Shown here one piece after another: positions 10,398 to 19,840 of a DNA stretch of 64,000 nucleotides. The stretch is from Bifidobacterium erythrocebi (GTDB lineage: Bacteria > Actinomycetota > Actinomycetes > Actinomycetales > Bifidobacteriaceae), in the NCBI RefSeq assembly GCF_012932675.1, contig NZ_JAAIIF010000008.1, forward strand, positions 248,001 to 312,000, in the 5' to 3' direction. Both the position numbers and the translations under genes were made by a program. The notes beneath the pieces were generated by a model. The model was not told the origin of the DNA. It searched no databases and was given only the letters and a program-made list of their open reading frames with translations. Numbering within the stretch: the first letter of the stretch is position 1; the number at the start of each line of letters is the position of its first letter.

Positions 10398-13300
10398 TCA
10401 GTTGCGTTCCTCCTTTCCGCGAAGGAACAGCATTGCGGCCGCAGCCGCGGCCAATGCCACAAGCGCGAACACCAGTACGGATGCGCCGGTAGCCGCCGTG
10501 GCGGAGGCTGCGCTCTTCGCATCGCCCGCAGCGGTCTTGTCGGCGGACGGGACGACGGCCTGCTTCTGCACGTGCACGGTGCGGGTGAAGGTCGTGGTCT
10601 TGCCGCGGGAGTTAGTCACGGAGTAGACCAGCTGGTAATCGCCCACCTTGTTGATGTTCACAGCGCCCTTGACCTGGATCTTGTCGGTCAGGTCGCCGTC
10701 GATGTCATCGGTAGCGGAGACGCCGGCCATCGGGTCGAACTTGGAGCCGACGGTGATGGTCGTCGATTCGGTCACGCCGCTGATCACAGGGACGACGTCA
10801 TCGGCGGAAGCGACCTTGAGCACGGTGGCGGACAGCGCACCAGCGGTGTATGCGGAACCCTTGCGGACGGTGACGCTCTTGACGTCGTCATCGCCGTAGA
10901 CGGTGCCGTCCGCGGCAAGCACCTCGTACTTGCCGGCGGCGACGCCGTTGATGGAGGCGGCCTTGCCGTTGGCGTTGAAGATCACCACGTAGGTGCCGCT
11001 GGAATCCTTCGCCTGGTAGGCCACGACGCCGTCCGCGGACTTGAGCATGGTCACGCTGGCGTTGATGTCGTCGTAGCTGGTCTGGCGGAGGGCGGCGATC
11101 CTGTTGCGCAGCTTGATCAGGCCCTTGACGTAGTCGACGGAGCCTGCGTACTGCGTGGTGCGATCCCAGTCGATGGCGTTCACCTCGTCGCCGGCATTGT
11201 AGCTGTCGCTGTTGCCGCCCTTGGTACGCAGGAACTCCTGACCGAGCTGGATGGCCGGAATGCCTTCGGACAAGTAGACCACGGAGTCGGCAAGCTTGGC
11301 GCGGGCCTCGGTGGTGGCCTCGTCATCCGTAGGCACGGATGCCTTGAGCTTGTCGTACAGAGTCATGTTGTCGTGGATCTCGGCGTAGTTCACCACCTGG
11401 CCGGCATCCGCGTAATGATCCTGCGCGTTGCCGTTCCAGCAGGTGGTGCTGGCGTCGGCATCGTACTGGCAACCGAGCACGTTGTGGGCGATGAGGCTCT
11501 CCTGATCGGCCTTGCCGGAGACGAAACCGGTGTCGGTGTCGGAGAACACGGAGCCCTTCAGGCCGTCACGGATCGAATCGTTGAAGAACGCGATGCCGTT
11601 GTTCGTACCGTCCGAAGCGACCTGGTAGGCGTTCGGCTGGATGGTCATCTCGCTCTTGTCCATCGTGGTGTTCATGTCCCAGCCTTCGCCGAGCACGATG
11701 ATGGACGGGTCGATCTTGTCGAGGGCCGCACGGACCTCCTGCATCGTCTTGGTGTCGATCAGGCCCATGAGGTCGAATCGGAAGCCGTCGATGCTGTAGT
11801 TCTTCGCCCAGTAGGTCACCGAGTCGACGATGTACTTGCGCATCATCGCACGCTCGGAGGCGGTGTCGTTGCCGCAACCCGAGTTGTTGACCAGCGAGCC
11901 GTTGTCGTCATAGCGGAAGTAGTAGCCCGGGACCGTCTTGTTGAACGAATGGTTCGCGGCATTGTAGACGTGGTTGTACACCACATCCATGATGACGCGG
12001 ATGTTGTTCTGGTGCAGACCCTTGACCATCTGCTTCATCTCGGTGACGCGGGAGCTCGGGTTGCTCGGATCGGAGGAGTACGAGCCTTCCGGCACGTTGT
12101 AGTTCTCCGGGTCGTAGCCCCAGTTCTGCGCGCCCTGGGCGTTGTAGTTCAGATCGCCGGTCTCGTTGACGGAACCGTAGTCGTACATCGGCATGATCTG
12201 CACGTGGGTGACGCCCAGCTTCTTGAGGTAGTCGAGGCCGGATGTCGCGCCCTTGGCGGTCTTCGTGCCGGATTCGACCACGCCCAGGTACTTGCCCTGC
12301 TTGTCGGCGGAGACGCCGGAGTTCGGGCTGATCGAGAAGTCGCGGATGTTCATCTCGGCGATGGACGCATCGGTGGTCTTGGAGAAAGCGCCCATGCGCT
12401 TACCCGCGTTGCCCATGTCCTTCTTGGACAGCACCACGGAGCGTTCGCCGTTGGCGACGGCCGCGGTGGCGTACGGGTCGGCCGAGGTGTTCACCGTGCC
12501 GTCGGCGAAGGTGAGCCTGTAGGAGTAGGCGGTGCCGGAGGCGAGCTTCTTCACCGTGGCGCTCCACACGCCCTTGTCACCGCTCGTCATGTCGATGGTG
12601 CGATCGACGTCGGCGTTCGGATCGTCGGACTTGTAGGTGATGAGCTTGACGTCGGTGGCGGTCGGAGCCCACAGCTTGAAGCCGGTCTTCGCCGCCGTGT
12701 AGGTGGCGCCGAGATCGTCGCCGCTGTAGGCGTACTTCTTGTCGAAGGCGTCGGTGCGGACCACGGAGCCTGCGACGGCGTCCTGCGAGCCGAAGCCCTT
12801 GACCTCGACGGTGTACTTGCCGCGCACGTCGAGATCCTTGTCGGTGGTGATGATCACCTTGGCGCCATCGGCCTTGACGCTCTTGACGGCCACGGTCTTG
12901 CCATCGGCATCCTTGACAGTCACGTCGTCCTTGATGTCGTCGGCGGAGACCTTCTTGGAGAGCTTGGCCGTCAGCTGGTTGGTGTTGGAGATCTCGGCGG
13001 ACTTCATGGAAGCGCCGAGGGCCGGACGTGCGGTGTACACCGTCGCATCGCCGTTGAGCATCCACACTTCGGCGGTGGCGGTGGCATTGCCATCGGCGCC
13101 GTCGAATGCCAGGGCACTCGACGGGATCTTGTGATCGCCGTCGTCCGGATCCTTGGCTTTCCACGCATCCTTGCCGTAACGACGCAGCATGCCGATGTCG
13201 GAGGCACCCTCGTTGTTGTAGTAGGCGTAGTTGGTGAAGGAGTATTCCGCTACTTCGCCCCAATCGTCATGGGAGGTGAAGGCGGCGGCCCCGCCGTTCC

Positions 13301-15653
13301 AGTTGGAGGACCAGGTCCAGATATCCCACTGCGGGACGGTGGTCGAGGTGTCCTCGGAGTTGAAGTACAGGCCGTCGTCACGGTTGTAGTGGACCTTCAC
13401 CTTGACGGTGGCGGCCGTGCACTTGTAGTCGGCCGGTGCGGCATCGAGCGTTTCAACGGTGGTCGATTCGCCCTGATCCGGGTACTTGGTGCCGTCGATC
13501 CACACTTCCGCGGTGCCGTCGGCGTTCACTGTGGCGCTGCGGTCACCGCCGTACTTGTTCCAATCGCTGCTGGTGATGATGAAGCCGAAGTTCTCGAACT
13601 TGCCGTCGAAGGTCAGCGTGGCGACCTTGCCCCAGCAATCGGTGCCGGTGAAGGCATGGTTCTCGGCGTTGATGTCCGTACCGCCGGTGTCCTTGCCCCA
13701 CACGTACACGCCACGGTTGTCCGAGGCGCTGGAGGGCTTGTAGTGCACGACGAGTCGAGTCTGGCCACCAATGGATTCGGGGTTGCCCACGGTCGCGGAC
13801 TGGTCGGCGACACCCACGTGCGTGATACCGGCATTGGCATGGTAGTTGCCGCCGCCCTTCGGGTTCTCCCACTGGTCGGTGCCGGCATCATGGAACACGA
13901 AGTCGATCTTCTTGCCCTTGGTGCCGATGGTGGCGGTGTAGTAGCCCTGCGCATCGAGCGTCATGTCGGCTTCCGGCTGATTCCAGTCGTCGCCGAGGCC
14001 GTAGTGGACCTTTGGGGTCTTCCAGCTGGAATCGTTGGGCTTGTAGTAGATGGTGATGCTCTTGTCGTCGGGCAGGACCTCGTCATCCTCCTGATTCACG
14101 TCCGGATCGGACGGGTCGGTGGCCGTGGATGCGGCCGGATGATCGGCCTTGGTGGCACCGGCATACAGGGCGATGGCGGAGTGTGCCGGAACGGTGGTCT
14201 CGACCTTGCCGCCCTTGACGGTCACGGTCTTGGAGCAGTCCATGGTGGCGTACACGTTGCAGTATTCGCCGTCGGCCAGAGACGTTGTGTACGAGGCGTC
14301 CTTGTCCTTCTTGCCGTTGTTGATGGCGATGAAACCCTTGTCCCCACGGGAGAAGGCGATGTTGTCGCCGCCGTCATCCTGCCAATCGGTGACCTTGGTG
14401 CCGTTGACGTAGTTGCGGAAGGCGATCATACCGCGGGTGGAGGTCCAACGCTGCTCGCAGTTCCAATCGGAATCGTTGGTGGCGCAGGCCTTGTCCATAT
14501 CCACATCGGGCACGGAAGTCGCGGTGGCGTTGGGCGCGCCATCGTCGTTGACATCCCACTTGTAGTCGGAGAGCAGACGCGGGGTGCCGTAGTCATAGGC
14601 CAGCATGAAGGCGTTGGCCAGCTGGTACTTGGCACCATCCTTGTAGGTCAGCGCGCCCTCGTTGCGGGCGGTGTCCCAGTTGGTGACGAACACGTTGGCG
14701 TCCTCGGACGACAGATCCTTGCTCAGGCGGTCGCTCAGGCCCTTGAGGTTGGCGATCTTATCCTTGAAGGTCTGGTTCATTTCGGACTTGAAGCCGAATT
14801 CTGTCACGGTGCCGTTCTGCACGTAGTTGCTCGGCTGGATGCCCGCGGCTTCGGAGGAGTTGCCGATGACTTCCTGAATCCAGTAGATGTCGCTGGCGTT
14901 CTTGCCGATCTTCTTGGCGAACTTCTCCTTGATCGCCTTCATGGAATCGGTGTGGATGTGCTTGACGGCATCCATGCGGAAGGCACGCACGCCGGCGTTC
15001 CACAGCGAGACGAGATAGTCGGACTGGATGTCCTGTACCTTCTCGCTTTCGGAATCGAAGTCCCACATGGATCTCAGGCGGCACTCCTGAACTTCCTTCT
15101 GATTGGTGTAATCGGAGATGTTCTGCTTGCAGCTATGGAAATCGGAGGCGGTGATGCCTTCCGGATACTGCTTGGTGGCAAAGCCTGGGTAGGTTTCGGT
15201 GGAACCGTTGTAGTCACTGCCGGCCACGCCCTTCTGGTCCCCCGCGGCCACGTCGAAGCCGGTGGTCTGGTTGAGCACCACATCGGCGATGATGCCCACG
15301 CCTGCCGCGGAGCACTGCTTGACCATGTTCTTGAATTCGGCTTCCGTGCCCAGCTTGGAGTCGAGCTTGTAGCTCACGGGCTGGTAGCTGGTCCACCACT
15401 GCGTGCCCTGGATGGATTCCTGCGGAGGCGAGACCTCCACATAGGCGACGCCTTCCGGACCATAGGTATTGGTGCATTCCTTGGCGATGGTGTTCCATGT
15501 CTGCTGGAACGCGATCACCTGAACGTCCTTCTTGCCGGAGGATGTGGTTTCCTCGGCCTGAGCGACGCCAGGAACCGCGATCAGCGACGCACACGACATC
15601 GCGGCGACAACACTTGCCGCCAGCATTCGTCTGAACGACCGTTGAGCGATCAT
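10398..15653 (-). CDS. apuB: Secreted, membrane-anchored amylopullulanase (two GH13 domains)
   Basis: This 1751-residue extracellular enzyme should cut both alpha-1,4 and alpha-1,6 bonds of starch and glycogen. The order is a signal peptide (about 1-34, cleavage after GVAQA); a GH13 alpha-amylase domain (catalytic Asp in FRMDAVKH ~226, Glu in WIQEVIG ~259, Asp in FVTNWDTA ~324); a starch-binding module like CBM25 (~533-613); two CBM41-like modules (~633-724, ~754-874); CBM48; a GH13_14 pullulanase domain with NWGYDPENYNVPEGSY, DVVYNH, GFRFDLMG, LGEGWDM and EIHDNM (~1179-1426); an Ig-like domain (~1619-1694); and a C-terminal membrane helix with RGKEERN tail. There is no LPxTG sortase motif. 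The N-terminal domain has unusual residues in two conserved positions (see findings). Bifidobacterial ApuB proteins share this bifunctional layout. Confidence 0.95.
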   Translation of the reverse strand: MIAQRSFRRMLAASVVAAMSCASLIAVPGVAQAEETTSSGKKDVQVIAFQQTWNTIAKECTNTYGPEGVAYVEVSPPQESIQGTQWWTSYQPVSYKLDSKLGTEAEFKNMVKQCSAAGVGIIADVVLNQTTGFDVAAGDQKGVAGSDYNGSTETYPGFATKQYPEGITASDFHSCKQNISDYTNQKEVQECRLRSMWDFDSESEKVQDIQSDYLVSLWNAGVRAFRMDAVKHIHTDSMKAIKEKFAKKIGKNASDIYWIQEVIGNSSEAAGIQPSNYVQNGTVTEFGFKSEMNQTFKDKIANLKGLSDRLSKDLSSEDANVFVTNWDTARNEGALTYKDGAKYQLANAFMLAYDYGTPRLLSDYKWDVNDDGAPNATATSVPDVDMDKACATNDSDWNCEQRWTSTRGMIAFRNYVNGTKVTDWQDDGGDNIAFSRGDKGFIAINNGKKDKDASYTTSLADGEYCNVYATMDCSKTVTVKGGKVETTVPAHSAIALYAGATKADHPAASTATDPSDPDVNQEDDEVLPDDKSITIYYKPNDSSWKTPKVHYGLGDDWNQPEADMTLDAQGYYTATIGTKGKKIDFVFHDAGTDQWENPKGGGNYHANAGITHVGVADQSATVGNPESIGGQTRLVVHYKPSSASDNRGVYVWGKDTGGTDINAENHAFTGTDCWGKVATLTFDGKFENFGFIITSSDWNKYGGDRSATVNADGTAEVWIDGTKYPDQGESTTVETLDAAPADYKCTAATVKVKVHYNRDDGLYFNSEDTSTTVPQWDIWTWSSNWNGGAAAFTSHDDWGEVAEYSFTNYAYYNNEGASDIGMLRRYGKDAWKAKDPDDGDHKIPSSALAFDGADGNATATAEVWMLNGDATVYTARPALGASMKSAEISNTNQLTAKLSKKVSADDIKDDVTVKDADGKTVAVKSVKADGAKVIITTDKDLDVRGKYTVEVKGFGSQDAVAGSVVRTDAFDKKYAYSGDDLGATYTAAKTGFKLWAPTATDVKLITYKSDDPNADVDRTIDMTSGDKGVWSATVKKLASGTAYSYRLTFADGTVNTSADPYATAAVANGERSVVLSKKDMGNAGKRMGAFSKTTDASIAEMNIRDFSISPNSGVSADKQGKYLGVVESGTKTAKGATSGLDYLKKLGVTHVQIMPMYDYGSVNETGDLNYNAQGAQNWGYDPENYNVPEGSYSSDPSNPSSRVTEMKQMVKGLHQNNIRVIMDVVYNHVYNAANHSFNKTVPGYYFRYDDNGSLVNNSGCGNDTASERAMMRKYIVDSVTYWAKNYSIDGFRFDLMGLIDTKTMQEVRAALDKIDPSIIVLGEGWDMNTTMDKSEMTIQPNAYQVASDGTNNGIAFFNDSIRDGLKGSVFSDTDTGFVSGKADQESLIAHNVLGCQYDADASTTCWNGNAQDHYADAGQVVNYAEIHDNMTLYDKLKASVPTDDEATTEARAKLADSVVYLSEGIPAIQLGQEFLRTKGGNSDSYNAGDEVNAIDWDRTTQYAGSVDYVKGLIKLRNRIAALRQTSYDDINASVTMLKSADGVVAYQAKDSSGTYVVIFNANGKAASINGVAAGKYEVLAADGTVYGDDDVKSVTVRKGSAYTAGALSATVLKVASADDVVPVISGVTESTTITVGSKFDPMAGVSATDDIDGDLTDKIQVKGAVNINKVGDYQLVYSVTNSRGKTTTFTRTVHVQKQAVVPSADKTAAGDAKSAASATAATGASVLVFALVALAAAAAAMLFLRGKEERN

Positions 15654-15683
15654 GCTTCCCTTTCCTCGTCATCGAGAGTATCC

Positions 15684-15704
15684 CCTGTCGCACCATGCGA
15701 CAGG
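15684..15704. promoter_or_regulatory. Inverted repeat in apuB leader
   Basis: CCTGTCGCA (15684-15692) and TGCGACAGG (15696-15704) form a perfect 9-bp dyad with a 3-bp spacer, about 30 bp upstream of the apuB start codon. It could be an operator or an mRNA hairpin over the translation start region; the sequence does not decide which. Confidence 0.4.
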
Positions 15705-15705
15705 T

Positions 15706-15795
15706 TGATTGATAACGCAAGCATTGCCGCCATTACGGATTCTGACCGCCCTTGGCCGCATCTCTCATTATCGATGATGCATACGTTATCAATCA
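15706..15795 (-). promoter_or_regulatory. Paired 12-bp operator-like repeats and candidate promoter of apuB
   Basis: TGATTGATAACG at 15706-15717 is repeated exactly in inverted orientation at 15784-15795. The upstream copy contains a candidate minus-strand -35 (TTGATA, 15787-15792), with TAATGA at 15765-15770 as a possible -10 (16-bp spacing). The second copy is downstream of that promoter. Two identical sites about 78 bp apart suit a repressor that acts by looping; LacI-family regulators of alpha-glucan genes in bifidobacteria are the obvious candidates, but no such gene is in the window. Confidence 0.4.
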
Positions 15796-15864
15796 GGTTC
15801 TATCGTATTTCACAGAACCTACAAAGCATAACCAGCACTGCGTGTCGAACGTTTGCGACAGCAA

Positions 15865-15896
15865 GGGCGGGTGCCGTCATTCGACGGCACCCGCCC
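15865..15896 (-). terminator. Terminator hairpin after aroQ
   Basis: GGGCGGGTGCCGTC (15865-15878) and GACGGCACCCGCCC (15883-15896) form a perfect 14-bp stem with a 4-nt loop, about 50 bp past the aroQ stop. It ends the aroC-aroKB-aroQ transcript. Confidence 0.65.
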
Positions 15897-15948
15897 TATC
15901 GGAACACAAGCAGCGGAATGCTGCGGTTCAGACGCCTGTCATCGCGCG

Positions 15949-16395
15949 TCATCCGGCAATCAGATGCGCAACGGCCTCAAGCGCAAGCTTGTACCCATAG
16001 AATCCCATGCCGGTAATGGTACCGGTGGCAACCGGCGAGATCACGGAACGCTTGCGGAATTCGTCGCGCGCGGATGGATTGGAGATATGCACCTCCATCA
16101 GCGGCAGACCCTCATCGATCACCATATGGGCGGCATCGGCAAGCCCATAGGAATAATGGGTGAAGGCGGCGGGATTCATCACGATCGGAGTCTTTTCGTC
16201 CGCAGCCTGATGCATCCAGCGGATCATCTCGGCTTCGTCGTCGCTCTGACGGACTTCAACCTCAAGGCCAAGAGCCTCGCCCCATTCGGTGCACAGCCTG
16301 CGCAGAGTATCAAGATCCTGCTTGCCGTACACGTCGGGCTGGCGTACACCCAAACGACCCAGATTCGGCCCGTTGACCACCACTACTTTCGTCAT
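15949..16395 (-). CDS. aroQ: 3-dehydroquinate dehydratase, type II
   Basis: AroQ dehydrates 3-dehydroquinate to 3-dehydroshikimate in the shikimate pathway. The 148-residue length and the motifs VVNGPNLGRLGVRQPDVYG (N-terminal), VMNPAAFTHYSYGLADA and VEVHISNPSARDEFR are those of the dodecameric type II enzyme, with the catalytic Tyr and His visible. The start is the ATG behind GAAGGAAG; longer frames upstream overlap aroKB and have no support. It is the last gene of the aro operon, 37 nt after aroKB. Confidence 0.95.
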   Translation of the reverse strand: MTKVVVVNGPNLGRLGVRQPDVYGKQDLDTLRRLCTEWGEALGLEVEVRQSDDEAEMIRWMHQAADEKTPIVMNPAAFTHYSYGLADAAHMVIDEGLPLMEVHISNPSARDEFRKRSVISPVATGTITGMGFYGYKLALEAVAHLIAG

Positions 16396-16432
16396 ATCGC
16401 TTCCTTCTGTGTTCGTTCTTGCGATGTATACC

Positions 16433-18046
16433 CTACTGCTGGATGCGTCGGAACGCCTCTTCGACAGCGTCCGCCGGCGGATCCTCGAGATGGATGGGGT
16501 GCCCCACCGATTCGAGCACCACGAAACGCAGCTTGTTGCCACGCGCCTTCTTGTCTCGGTGCATCAGCGCCAGCACATCGCTCCAGCTGCCGTTGTTCCA
16601 CGACGTCGGCAATCCGAGCGAGCCGAGCAGCGAACGGTGGTAATCGACCAGATCCTGATCGATATAGCCGAGCAGATGCGACAGTTCGGCCGCATACACG
16701 CAACCGACGGCAACCGCATTGCCATGACGCCAGCGGAAATGCTCCAGCTTCTCGATGGCATGGCCGAGCGTATGGCCATAGTTCAGAAACTCACGCAGAC
16801 CGGCTTCCTTGAGATCGGCGGACACATGGTAGGCTTTCACTCCCACGGTATGCTCGATGAGTTCAGCCACCACATCCTTAAGCCCGGAGTCCAGGAACAT
16901 CGCGCCGTCGAACGAACGCAATTCGCTGGCATGATCCTCGAGGATCCGCAGAATCTCCGGATCCATGATGAAGCCCGACTTCGCCACTTCGCCCAAACCC
17001 TCGATGAAGATGTCGTTCGGCAGCGTGGCAAGCGTGCGCATATCCGCAAGCACACCGGCAGGGGTGTAGAACGAACCGACCAGGTTCTTGCCCGCCTCGG
17101 TGTTGATACCGGTCTTGCCGCCGGTGGACGCGTCGACCATGGCCAGCAGCGACGTCGGGCAGTTCACGTACCGGATGCCACGCATCCACGTGGCAGCGAT
17201 GAAGCCGGCAAGATCGGTGGCCGCTCCCCCGCCAAGACCGACGATCGCATCGGAACGGGTGAATCCCTCGTCGCCCAGCCTGCGCCATACACCGTTGGCG
17301 ACGTCCACGGTCTTGCCTGCCTCGGCGTCCGGCACCACGATGTCGGATACCGTGTACCCGGCCTGACGCAGCAGGGTGCGCGCGTGGTCGCTGTGCCGCT
17401 GCACCGGCTGGGTATGGATCAGGGCCACACGCACGACGCCCTCGCCAAGCACGTCGGGAAGATGATTCATCGTACCCTCGCCGATGCACACGTCATATGG
17501 CTCGATCCCCGTGCCGGTAACGTGCACGATACGCTCACGAATCATATCCATCACCTTCCTCGCCGCCATCTGCGGCGTCTGACCGCGTGTATGCACGCGT
17601 ACGTTAGCGACCTTGCGGAACACCGGGTCGCGTTCCTTGTACAGCTTCTTCCAACGGGCGTCGGCATCCCCGTTCAGCATGGGCCTGCCGCCGCCGCGGT
17701 TGGCCCGTTCCATGGCTTCGGCCGGATCGGCGTCCAGATACACCACGCGACCGCCCCTGGCGATGTAGTCGGCAAGGGCACGCTGCGTGGACGGGGTCAT
17801 GGGGGCACCGCCGCCCAGCGAGAAGATGCCATCGAAATCCTCAAGCATATCGGCGATGAGATCGGCCTCCACCTTGCGGAACGCCTGCTCTCCCCTACGT
17901 TCGAAGAACTCGGGGATGCCCATGCCCACCTCGTGCTCGATCTCCACGTCGGCATCGGCGAACGGCAGATCCATGATGTGGGCGACCTCCTTGCCCACAC
18001 GGGTCTTTCCTGCACCCATCATGCCGATGATGACGGCGACCGGCAT
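16433..18046 (-). CDS. aroKB: Fused shikimate kinase / 3-dehydroquinate synthase
   Basis: Two consecutive shikimate-pathway enzymes are joined in one chain. Residues 1 to about 170 are shikimate kinase: Walker [16 protein letters not shown], the substrate segment [17 protein letters not shown] and the LID Arg region. From about 185 onward it is 3-dehydroquinate synthase, with [39 protein letters not shown] and the metal-ligand His in [12 protein letters not shown]. The fusion is typical of bifidobacteria. An in-frame GTG at 18064 overlaps the aroC stop codon (GTGA) and would add six residues; either start is plausible. Confidence 0.95.
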   Translation of the reverse strand: MPVAVIIGMMGAGKTRVGKEVAHIMDLPFADADVEIEHEVGMGIPEFFERRGEQAFRKVEADLIADMLEDFDGIFSLGGGAPMTPSTQRALADYIARGGRVVYLDADPAEAMERANRGGGRPMLNGDADARWKKLYKERDPVFRKVANVRVHTRGQTPQMAARKVMDMIRERIVHVTGTGIEPYDVCIGEGTMNHLPDVLGEGVVRVALIHTQPVQRHSDHARTLLRQAGYTVSDIVVPDAEAGKTVDVANGVWRRLGDEGFTRSDAIVGLGGGAATDLAGFIAATWMRGIRYVNCPTSLLAMVDASTGGKTGINTEAGKNLVGSFYTPAGVLADMRTLATLPNDIFIEGLGEVAKSGFIMDPEILRILEDHASELRSFDGAMFLDSGLKDVVAELIEHTVGVKAYHVSADLKEAGLREFLNYGHTLGHAIEKLEHFRWRHGNAVAVGCVYAAELSHLLGYIDQDLVDYHRSLLGSLGLPTSWNNGSWSDVLALMHRDKKARGNKLRFVVLESVGHPIHLEDPPADAVEEAFRRIQQ

Positions 18047-18060
18047 GGTCCGTACGCCGC

Positions 18061-19251
18061 TCACCGCATGTGCTCCGGCCAGGAAGCGAGGTAGGACTCG
18101 CAATTGCGGCGCGTCTCCTCGATGCTGTCGCCGCCGAACTTCTCAAGCGCATACTGCGCGATGGTCAGACGTACCATGGCCTCGGCGACCACGGCCGCCG
18201 CGGGGACCGCGGTGGAGTCGGAACGCTGGTTGATGGCCTGCGCGGCCTCGCCGGTGAGCACATCCACCGTGCGCAGCGCCTTGGGAATGGACGGAATCGG
18301 CTTCATCGCGGCACGCACGACGATCGGCTGCCCGTTCGACATGCCGCCCTCGATACCACCGGCGCGATTGCTCACACGCACGATGTGGCCATCCTTCATG
18401 ACCATCTCGTCATGTGCCTCGGAGCCCGGTCGCATCGCCTCCAGGAAGCCGTCGCCGATCTCCACGCCCTTGATGGCCTGCACACCCATGACGGCGCTGG
18501 CCAGCGCCGCATCCAGACGACGATCGGATTCCACATAGGTGCCGATGCCTGCGGGCACGCCATAGGCGATGACCTCGATCACACCGCCGAGCGTATCGGC
18601 ATTCGCCTTGGCCTCGTCGATGCGGGCAATCATGCGCGCCTCGGCATCTTTGTCGAGCGTACGCACCGGAGAGGCGTCCAGCGCCTCAAGATCATCGGGG
18701 GTCGGGCGCTTGGCGGTGGCCTGATCCTCCACGCCCGCGCCGCCGATGGACAGCACATGGGAAACGGTGCGGATACCGAACGCCTGCTCAAGGAAGTCCG
18801 CGGCGATGGCGCCGAGCGCCACGCGGGATGCCGTTTCGCGGGCAGAGGAACGTTCCAGCACCGGGCGGGCGTCATCGAACGCGTACTTGCGCATGCCGGT
18901 CAGATCGGCATGCCCCGGACGGGGGCGGCTCAACGGCGCATTGCGGCCCTCGCGGGCAAGCTCGTGGTCGAGCGGGTCGGCGCTCATGACCTCGGTCCAC
19001 TTGGGCCATTCGGTGTTGGCGATCTCCACGGCAATCGGCGTGCCGAGCGTGCGCCCATGACGCACACCCGTCAGCAGACGCACCTTGTCCTGCTCGAACT
19101 TCATACGCGCACCGCGGCCATAGCCGAGTCGGCGACGCGCCAAGGCGCCTACCACGTCGTCGCTCACGACGCGGACGCCGGAGGGCAGACCCTCGATCAT
19201 CGCCACCAATGCCTCGCCATGCGATTCGCCTGCCGTCTGCCAACGCAACAT
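18061..19251 (-). CDS. aroC: Chorismate synthase
   Basis: AroC converts EPSP to chorismate using reduced FMN. The protein begins [17 protein letters not shown], the expected N-terminal signature with the catalytic His, and has [27 protein letters not shown] and [17 protein letters not shown] further on. The start follows AAAGGGAAACG; an ATG seven codons upstream is less likely. It leads the aro operon, and its start codon lies only 43 bp from the start codon of the divergent small peptidase-like gene. No aroE is present in this window. Confidence 0.97.
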   Translation of the reverse strand: MLRWQTAGESHGEALVAMIEGLPSGVRVVSDDVVGALARRRLGYGRGARMKFEQDKVRLLTGVRHGRTLGTPIAVEIANTEWPKWTEVMSADPLDHELAREGRNAPLSRPRPGHADLTGMRKYAFDDARPVLERSSARETASRVALGAIAADFLEQAFGIRTVSHVLSIGGAGVEDQATAKRPTPDDLEALDASPVRTLDKDAEARMIARIDEAKANADTLGGVIEVIAYGVPAGIGTYVESDRRLDAALASAVMGVQAIKGVEIGDGFLEAMRPGSEAHDEMVMKDGHIVRVSNRAGGIEGGMSNGQPIVVRAAMKPIPSIPKALRTVDVLTGEAAQAINQRSDSTAVPAAAVVAEAMVRLTIAQYALEKFGGDSIEETRRNCESYLASWPEHMR

Positions 19252-19294
19252 ACGTTTCCCTTTCACTCGCAAATAACTGGGTTAATGTTAAGGC

Positions 19295-19771
19295 ATGGCA
19301 TACCTGTTCTACCTGCCGAGTTTGCTATGTGGGCTCGCAATCAGCGTCGAGGACGCGCGACACCGCCGTGTTCCCGTCCTATGGGCGTTGATCGGCTCCG
19401 TGGCGCAACTCGTTTCCAATATCGTCGTGGCCGCACTGGGCAATTCCTTCTTCACCGTGTTGCAATCCATACTGTTCGCGCTGCTGTGCACCGGCGTGAT
19501 GGCGCTGCTCGCACTGGTGCGATCGGGCGGATTGGGACGCAACGAGATCACGGCGATGTTTCCAATCGGTTTGGCCGTAGGCATGTGCGCATTGCCGGCA
19601 ATCATCGTCTGGTGGCTGCTCATGCTGGCGTTTGGCCTGGCGTTCACGGCCTGCTGGAAGCGCTTCGACCCGCAGCGCGGCACGCCCTATCGCGGCGATG
19701 TGCCGTTCGTTCCGGTAATCGTCGTGGCCGCGATCTGCGCGGTGGCCGCGACCACGTTGTACGGCATGTGA
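19295..19771 (+). CDS. Small A24-type prepilin peptidase-like membrane protein
   Basis: The 158-residue protein is mostly hydrophobic with about five membrane segments. SVEDARHRRVP near residue 17 matches the first cytosolic Asp motif of TadV/CpaA-type prepilin peptidases, and a second cytosolic loop GGLGRNEITAMFPIGLAVG sits where these enzymes have G-x-G-D-V/I-K. Here that second Asp position is Glu and the preceding Gly is Asn, so catalytic activity is uncertain. The family cleaves pilin leaders or acts at the membrane face. No pilin or secretion genes are near. AAGG lies only 2 nt before the ATG. Confidence 0.65.
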   Translation: MAYLFYLPSLLCGLAISVEDARHRRVPVLWALIGSVAQLVSNIVVAALGNSFFTVLQSILFALLCTGVMALLALVRSGGLGRNEITAMFPIGLAVGMCALPAIIVWWLLMLAFGLAFTACWKRFDPQRGTPYRGDVPFVPVIVVAAICAVAATTLYGM

Positions 19772-19788
19772 TCGTTCGGCATATTGCG

Positions 19789-19829
19789 AAAACGGCGCCG
19801 GCCCCCTGTTGAGGGTCGGCACCGTTTTC
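19789..19829. terminator. Bidirectional terminator between peptidase-like gene and mltG
   Basis: AAAACGGCGCCGGCCCC pairs with GGGTCGGCACCGTTTT with two mismatches; A- and T-tracts flank both sides, so it can stop both the plus-strand gene and mltG. Confidence 0.75.
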
Positions 19830-19840
19830 TATTGCCGGTA

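Noticed and set aside
10299..16016. A 1905-residue open frame antisense to apuB
   Set aside because: It is a GC-skew shadow of the pullulanase gene: composition is dominated by Val, Gly, Asp, His and Leu, with no domain signature, and it runs through two terminators and aroQ.
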